Below are positions 59,345 to 64,000 of a stretch of 64,000 bases of DNA, piece after piece; the stretch's first letter is position 1; every line of letters starts with the position of its first letter. The position numbers and the translations under genes were made by a program. Below the pieces are notes generated by a model that was given only the letters and a program-made list of their open reading frames with translations, made no database searches and was not told the origin of the DNA. The DNA comes from Streptosporangium amethystogenes (GTDB taxonomy: Bacteria > Actinomycetota > Actinomycetes > Streptosporangiales > Streptosporangiaceae), in assembly GCF_000721075.1 (NCBI RefSeq), contig NZ_JOEQ01000027.1:1-64000 (forward strand), written 5' to 3'.

Positions 59345-61837
59345 ATGGCTCGACGGACGACCACACCCCCGACCGACGAGGGCTTCGAGGAGCGGATCGT
59401 CGACATCGACGTTTCCACCGAGATGCGCACCAGCTTCCTCGAATATGCATATTCGGTCATCTACCAGCGTGCACTGCCGGACGCCAGGGACGGCCTCAAG
59501 CCGGTCCAGCGCCGCATCCTCTACTCGATGAGCGAGATGGGCCTGCGGCCCGACCGGGGCCACGTCAAGTCCTCGCGCGTCGTCGGCGACGTGATGGGCA
59601 AGCTCCACCCGCACGGCGACACCGCCATCTACGACGCGCTGGTCCGGATGGCCCAGCCGTTCTCGATGCGCCTGCCGCTCATCGACGGGCACGGCAACTT
59701 CGGCTCCCCCGACGACATGCCCGCCGCGATGCGCTACACCGAGGCCCGGCTGGCCTCGGCTGCCATGGCCGTGGTCCAGTCGATCGACGAGGACACCGTC
59801 GATTTCAAACCCAACTACGACGGTCAGGAGACCGAGCCCACGGTCATGCCGTCGGCCTTCCCCAACCTGCTGGTCAACGGGGCCACCGGCATCGCGGTCG
59901 GGATGGCCACCAACATGGCGCCGCACAACCTCGTCGAGGTCGTCGCCGCCGCCCGCCACCTGATCAAGAAGCCGGATGCGACGCTCGACGACCTGATGCG
60001 GTTCGTCCCCGGCCCCGACCTGCCCACCGGCGGCACGATCATCGGCCTCGACGGCATCCGCGACGCGTACGCCAAGGGCCGTGGCACCTTCCGGATGCGC
60101 GCCAAGTGCGCCATCGAGCAGGTCAGCCCCCGCCGCAAGGGCATCGTCGTCACCGAACTGCCCTTCAACGTCGGCCCCGAGCGCGTGGTCACCAAGATCA
60201 GGGAGCTGGTCACCGCCAAGAAGCTCCAGGGTATCTCCGACCTCAAGGATCTCAGCGACCGGCACAAGGGCCTCCGCCTGGTCATCGAGATCAAGAACGG
60301 CTTCATCCCCGAGGCCGTGCTGGAGGAGCTCTATCGGCTCACCCCGATGGAGGAGACCTTCGGCATCAACAACGTCGCGCTGGTCGACGGCGAGCCGCGC
60401 ACGCTGGGCCTGCGCGAACTGCTCCAGGTCTACGTCGACCACCGTGTCGACGTGGTCCGCCGCCGTTCGCTGTACCGCAGGCGCAAGCGCGAGGAGCGGC
60501 TGCACCTCGTCGAGGGTCTCATCGTCGCCCTGCTCAACATCGACGAGGTGATCCGGGTCATCCGTTCCTCCGATGACTCCGCCCAGGCCCGCGAGCGCCT
60601 GACGCAGGCTTTTCAGCTGTCGGAGATCCAGGCCAACTACATCCTCGACACCCCGCTGCGCCGCCTGACCCGCTACGACAAGCTGGAGCTCGACCGCGAG
60701 AGCCAGACGCTGCGCGACGAGATCGCCGAGCTGACCGCGATCCTGTCCTCTGACGACAGGCTCCGCAAGGTCGTCTCCGACGAGCTCGCCCAGATCTCCA
60801 AGACCTTCGGCACCCCGCGCCGCACGGTGCTGCTGGAGTCCTCCGGGGTGGCGAGGAACGTCTCGGTTCCCCTGGAGGTCGCCGACGACCCCTGCCTGGT
60901 GCTGTTCTCGTCCACCGGACTGCTGGCCCGCACGACCGACGCCTCGCCGCTGGCCGGCGACGGTGACCGCTCGGCCCACGACGTGCTGGTCTCCGCGGTG
61001 CGGAGCACGGTCAGGGGCGAGGTGGGCGTGGTCACCAACCAGGGGCGGATGATCCGGGTCCAGGTGGTCGACCTGCCCACGCTGCCCCGCTCGGCCAACC
61101 CGCCGTCGCTGTCCGGAGGCCACCCGGTCACCGAGTACGTCACCTTCAACCCGGGTGAGACCGTCGTCGGCATCGGCTCGCTCGACCCCGACGGGCCCGG
61201 CCTGGCACTGGGCACCGCGCAGGGTGTGGTCAAACGGGTCGTCCCCGACTACCCGGCCAACCGCGACGACTTCGAGGTCATCGGCCTCAAGGACGGCGAC
61301 ACCGTGGTGGGCGCGGTGGAGCTGATGAGCGAGGACCACGACCTGGTCTTCATCACCTCCGAGGCCCAGCTGCTGCGCTACCCCGCCTCCGTGGTCCGCC
61401 CTCAGGGCCGCCCGGCGGGGGGCATGGCCGGCGTGCGGCTGGACGGAGACGCCGTGGTGATCTGGTTCGGTGTGGTCGACCCCTCCCGCGAGTCGCAGGT
61501 CGTGACGATCGCCGGATCCTCGACCGCACTACCGGGCACCCAGATCGGTGGCGCCAAGATCTCCGACTTCGCCGAATACCCGCCGAAGGGCCGCGGCACC
61601 GGCGGTGTCCGCGTCCAGCGGTTCCTCAAGGGCGAGGACGTCCTGCTGCTCGCCTGGGCGGGTCCCGGCCCGGCCCGCGCGGTCTCGGCCGTCGGCAAGC
61701 CCGTGCCGCTTCCCGAGGAGCTGGGCCGCCGCGACGGCTCCGGGGTCCGGCTCACCCACACGGTGTCGGCCGTGGGCGGCTCTCTGTGCGCCGAGGACGG
61801 CCCGCAGGACCAGGGGGAGGCCACCTCCCCGGAATGA
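59345..61837 (+). CDS. parC: DNA topoisomerase IV subunit A (ParC/GyrA type)
   Basis: 830 residues. Breaks and passes DNA with ParE, decatenating sister chromosomes. Active tyrosine is Tyr131 in [10 protein letters not shown]. Quinolone region [15 protein letters not shown] has Thr93 and Asp97 at positions of E. coli GyrA Ser83 and Asp87. Coiled-coil and beta-propeller repeats follow ([15 protein letters not shown], then [16 protein letters not shown]). No GyrA box (QRRGGKG) is seen, which argues for topoisomerase IV. ATG at 59345 with AGGAAA upstream. The parE gene ends nearby on the opposite strand at 62993. Confidence 0.92.
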   Translation: MARRTTTPPTDEGFEERIVDIDVSTEMRTSFLEYAYSVIYQRALPDARDGLKPVQRRILYSMSEMGLRPDRGHVKSSRVVGDVMGKLHPHGDTAIYDALVRMAQPFSMRLPLIDGHGNFGSPDDMPAAMRYTEARLASAAMAVVQSIDEDTVDFKPNYDGQETEPTVMPSAFPNLLVNGATGIAVGMATNMAPHNLVEVVAAARHLIKKPDATLDDLMRFVPGPDLPTGGTIIGLDGIRDAYAKGRGTFRMRAKCAIEQVSPRRKGIVVTELPFNVGPERVVTKIRELVTAKKLQGISDLKDLSDRHKGLRLVIEIKNGFIPEAVLEELYRLTPMEETFGINNVALVDGEPRTLGLRELLQVYVDHRVDVVRRRSLYRRRKREERLHLVEGLIVALLNIDEVIRVIRSSDDSAQARERLTQAFQLSEIQANYILDTPLRRLTRYDKLELDRESQTLRDEIAELTAILSSDDRLRKVVSDELAQISKTFGTPRRTVLLESSGVARNVSVPLEVADDPCLVLFSSTGLLARTTDASPLAGDGDRSAHDVLVSAVRSTVRGEVGVVTNQGRMIRVQVVDLPTLPRSANPPSLSGGHPVTEYVTFNPGETVVGIGSLDPDGPGLALGTAQGVVKRVVPDYPANRDDFEVIGLKDGDTVVGAVELMSEDHDLVFITSEAQLLRYPASVVRPQGRPAGGMAGVRLDGDAVVIWFGVVDPSRESQVVTIAGSSTALPGTQIGGAKISDFAEYPPKGRGTGGVRVQRFLKGEDVLLLAWAGPGPARAVSAVGKPVPLPEELGRRDGSGVRLTHTVSAVGGSLCAEDGPQDQGEATSPE

Positions 61838-61857
61838 TCCTCATCCCCCGCGCAGGA

Positions 61858-61898
61858 CCCCGAGGAGCCCCCGTCAGGACGACGGGGGCTCCTCGGGG
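61858..61898. terminator. Long terminator hairpin after parC
   Basis: Perfect 18-bp inverted repeat (61858-61875 with 61881-61898; starts CCCCGAGGAG) with a 5-base loop, 21 bases after the parC stop. Confidence 0.85.
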
Positions 61899-61965
61899 CC
61901 GGCGGGGATGACGGGTCCCGCGAGGCCACCCGGCAGGTCTCGGCTTTCGGGGTGCACTCGGGATC

Positions 61966-62283
61966 TCAGGTGAGCGCCCCCTGAAGTGCGAACCTGATGG
62001 CCATCAGCAACTGCCAGGGCTCACCCGACTCCCAGAAGCGGATGACCCGGGCCACTCGATCCGGCGGATCGAACCCGCCGGCCCCGTACGGCCCGAAACA
62101 CCCCGCCTCCACGAGGACGGCCACGAACGGGTCGTCCTCCTTCAGGGACCGGGTGTAGGCCGCCGCGTCGAGCAGGGCCAGCGCCGAGCGCGCGTTGCGC
62201 CCTCCGTCCCTGGACTCCACCCGGTCCAGCTTCCGCCTGCCCTGGTCACGGAGATAGTCGGCCAGCGATTCCGTCCTGCTCAT
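61966..62283 (-). CDS. Small protein of unknown function
   Basis: 105 residues, not recognised. It opens with SLADYLRDQGRRKLDR, has ARSALALLDAAAYTRSLKE as a helix, then DPFVAVLVEAGCFGPYGAGGFDPPDR, and ends in RFWESGEPWQLLMAIRFAL. No signal or membrane helix. The ATG at 62283 follows GGAGAGGG; an in-frame ATG 42 bases upstream has none. Between the topoisomerase and carbonic anhydrase genes. Codon use fits its neighbours, so it is a real gene. Confidence 0.65.
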   Translation of the reverse strand: MSRTESLADYLRDQGRRKLDRVESRDGGRNARSALALLDAAAYTRSLKEDDPFVAVLVEAGCFGPYGAGGFDPPDRVARVIRFWESGEPWQLLMAIRFALQGALT

Positions 62284-62448
62284 TACCCTCTCCACCTCCC
62301 GGACTTCGAGTGACGACATCATCACTCAATGTCAGTTCGAGCGGTGGGATCTTGGTGAAGTCGTCACCTGAGGCGCCCCCGACAACTCTCGCTAAACAGG
62401 CATGCCGCATCATTAGTCCGTTAGCTCCATCGACCGAGGGATACGTAC

Positions 62449-62943
62449 GTGAGTGCCTTTGACGACCTGCTGGCCGCCAACGAGGAGTTCTCCGCCACGT
62501 TCACCGACGCGGAACTGACCGGCAAGGCCGCTCGTGGCCTTGCGGTGGTCACCTGCATGGACTCCCGGATCGATCCGCTGGGTCTCTTCGGCCTGAAACC
62601 GGGCGACGCCAAGATCCTCCGCAACGCCGGCGCCAGGGTGACCGACGACGTGCTGCGCACGCTCGTCCTGGCGGTCAACCTGCTGGCGGTGGAACGGGTG
62701 CTGGTCATGCCGCACACCGACTGCGGCATGACCAAGGTCACCGACGACGAGGTACATGCGATCGCCGCCCGCCGGGGTGTCGACACCCGGAGTCTGGACT
62801 TCCACACCGTCCCCGACCAGGACGCGGCGCTACGCCACGACCTCATCCGGATCAGGACCAGCCCGTTCCTTCCGGCGGGCATGCCGGTGGGCGGCGCCAT
62901 CTACGACGTGCGCACCGGCAAGCTGATGCCGGTCGAGATCTGA
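62449..62943 (+). CDS. Beta-class carbonic anhydrase
   Basis: 164 residues. Interconverts CO2 and bicarbonate, needed for carboxylases such as the AccD-type enzyme above. Zinc ligands and pair: Cys36-Asp38-Ser-Arg40 in CMDSR, then His89 and Cys92 in HTDCGM. The short length and ILRNAGARVTDDVLRTL place it in the Rv1284-like group. GTG start at 62449 with GAGGGA. Confidence 0.92.
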   Translation: MSAFDDLLAANEEFSATFTDAELTGKAARGLAVVTCMDSRIDPLGLFGLKPGDAKILRNAGARVTDDVLRTLVLAVNLLAVERVLVMPHTDCGMTKVTDDEVHAIAARRGVDTRSLDFHTVPDQDAALRHDLIRIRTSPFLPAGMPVGGAIYDVRTGKLMPVEI

Positions 62944-62992
62944 GCCTCGGGTCCCGGCCCCGTCGCGGCCCACGGCCCGCCGGACCGCCCCG

Positions 62993-64000
62993 CTACGCGT
63001 CGATGTGGTCGCGGTCGATCTCGGCCGAGCTGCTCACGATGAACTCCCGGCGCGGGGCCACGTCGCTGCCCATCAGGAGGGCGAAGATACGCTCGGCCTC
63101 CTCGATGTCCTGGATGCGCACCCTGCGCAGGGTGCGGTGGCGGGGCTCCATGGTCGTCTCGGCCAACTGGTCGGCGTCCATCTCGCCCAGGCCCTTGTAC
63201 CGCTGGACCGGGTCCTTCCAGCGCTTACCCCTGCGCTCCAGATCACGCAGCACCTTGTGCAGCTCGGCGTCGGAGTAGCAGTAGACGTACTTGCCGTGAC
63301 CGCGGCTGGGGTTGATGACCTCGATCCGATGCAGCGGCGGCACGGCGGCGAAAACGCGCCCGGCCTCGACCATCGGCTTCATGTAGCGGTGGAACAGGGT
63401 CAGCAGCAGACAGCGGATGTGCGCCCCGTCGACGTCGGCGTCGGCCATCAGGATGACCTTGCCGTAGCGAGCCGCCTCGATGTCGAAGGATCGGCCGGAA
63501 CCCGCCCCGATCACCTGGATGATCGCGGCACACTCGGCGTTCTTGAGCATGTCCGCGACGGACGCCTTCTGCACGTTCAGGATCTTGCCCCGGATCGGCA
63601 GCAGCGCCTGGAACTCCGAGTCGCGGGCCGCGCGGGCGGTGCCCAGCGCCGAGTCACCCTCGACGATGAACAGCTCGCTGCGGTCGACCTCGTCACTACG
63701 GCAGTCGACCAGCTTGGCGGGGAGCGCCGAATTCTCCAGGGCGGTCTTGCGGCGCTGGTTGTCGCGGTGCTCCCGGGCGGCGATACGGGCCTTGGCCGCC
63801 GCGACGATCTTCTCCAGGGCCGCACGGAGCTGCGGCTTCACAGTGCGCGACGGGTTGGCGAGCAGTTCCTTGAGCTCACGCGAGACGACGTGGGCGACGA
63901 TCCGGGAGGCCGCCGAGGTGCCCAGGACCTCCTTGGTCTGGCCCTCGAACTGCGGCTCGGGCACCCGGACGGTCACCACCGCGGTGAGACCCTCCATGAT
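62993..64000 (-). CDS. parE: DNA topoisomerase IV subunit B (ParE/GyrB type), C-terminal part; 5' end outside window
   Basis: At least 335 residues of the ATPase/TOPRIM subunit that works with ParC. The TOPRIM domain is complete: ELFIVEGDSALG, LPIRGKILNVQ, and the metal-binding MADADVDGAHIRCLLL. The C-terminal QRYKGLGEMDADQLAETTM and REFIVSSSAEID are typical. The frame stays open to the window edge, so the ATPase and transducer parts lie beyond. Its partner parC is 1.2 kb away on the opposite strand, so this is topoisomerase IV and not the gyrase near dnaA. Confidence 0.92.
   Translation of the reverse strand: MMEGLTAVVTVRVPEPQFEGQTKEVLGTSAASRIVAHVVSRELKELLANPSRTVKPQLRAALEKIVAAAKARIAAREHRDNQRRKTALENSALPAKLVDCRSDEVDRSELFIVEGDSALGTARAARDSEFQALLPIRGKILNVQKASVADMLKNAECAAIIQVIGAGSGRSFDIEAARYGKVILMADADVDGAHIRCLLLTLFHRYMKPMVEAGRVFAAVPPLHRIEVINPSRGHGKYVYCYSDAELHKVLRDLERRGKRWKDPVQRYKGLGEMDADQLAETTMEPRHRTLRRVRIQDIEEAERIFALLMGSDVAPRREFIVSSSAEIDRDHIDA

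Noticed and set aside
58556..61339. 927-residue open frame antisense to parC
   Set aside because: Shadow of the topoisomerase gene; runs of DVQG/HHLD-type residues and no family.
1..64000. CRISPR arrays, rRNA, replication origin, intact insertion sequences
   Set aside because: No regularly spaced repeats, transposase motifs, rRNA-like stretches or DnaA-box clusters were seen.

Overview
The window is very GC-rich. Starts are often GTG or TTG, and the gene content is that of a soil-type actinomycete: DUF3052, DUF3145 and DUF5998 proteins, a PucR-type FasR, a BTAD regulator, eukaryotic-type protein kinases and a lanthipeptide synthetase. The order ahpE-DUF3052-aceE-fasR-fabD-fabH-acpP-fabF-accD is the actinobacterial fatty-acid locus. 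Overall content suggests Streptosporangiales, but I cannot fix the genus from sequence alone.

Left end (1-3.7 kb): the tail of a tyrosine integrase sits against a tRNA-Val(TAC), marking the edge of an integrated element. Then come a ROK sugar kinase with an odd Pro/Ala/Ser/Thr insertion, a zinc-ribbon protein, peroxiredoxin AhpE, DUF3052 and YjbQ. From 4 to 19 kb are aceE (pyruvate dehydrogenase E1) and the fab operon with its regulator FasR, ending in an acyl-CoA carboxyltransferase. An exported lipoprotein peptidase, a membrane kinase fused to a solute-binding domain, and a YgiB/YgiC/DUF350 trio lie between aceE and fasR. From 19.8 to 26.3 kb: a secreted pectate lyase behind a promoter whose spacer is a perfect palindrome, a CadD remnant, a kinase-WD40 giant and DUF3145.

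From 26.5 to 31.1 kb a compact run encodes a cytoplasmic subtilisin-like protease, an ECF-like sigma factor, a small unknown protein and a TPR-CHAT (caspase-like) protease. This looks like a proteolytic signalling or defence module. From 31.2 to 37.5 kb are a phosphodiesterase/DUF5998 pair, a secreted protein, a GNAT-acyl-CoA synthetase fusion and a PfkB sugar kinase.

From 37.9 to 53.2 kb is the most unusual region. A large BTAD regulator converges on a six-gene, translationally coupled RiPP operon running leftward: class III/IV lanthipeptide synthetase, prolyl-oligopeptidase-like peptidase, a 38-residue precursor peptide, two fused ABC exporters and a radical SAM enzyme. The precursor is Cys-first, the synthetase retains the Cys/Cys-His zinc ligands, and a radical SAM enzyme shares the operon, so the product chemistry is not obvious. 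About 5 kb away lies a second precursor with the same leader (MELD..-LD-LPA..ESR), surrounded by decayed genes: a haem-oxygenase-like frameshift, an APH-like kinase frameshift and a truncated LLM oxidoreductase. It looks like the remains of a sister RiPP pathway.

Right end (53.4-64 kb): RecQ with a phosphoribosyltransferase-like tail, a SulP transporter, an iron-box-preceded TauD-type dioxygenase, a GNAT, topoisomerase IV subunit A, a small unknown protein, a beta-carbonic anhydrase and the 3' part of the topoisomerase IV subunit B gene. I saw no CRISPR array, rRNA or intact insertion sequence.
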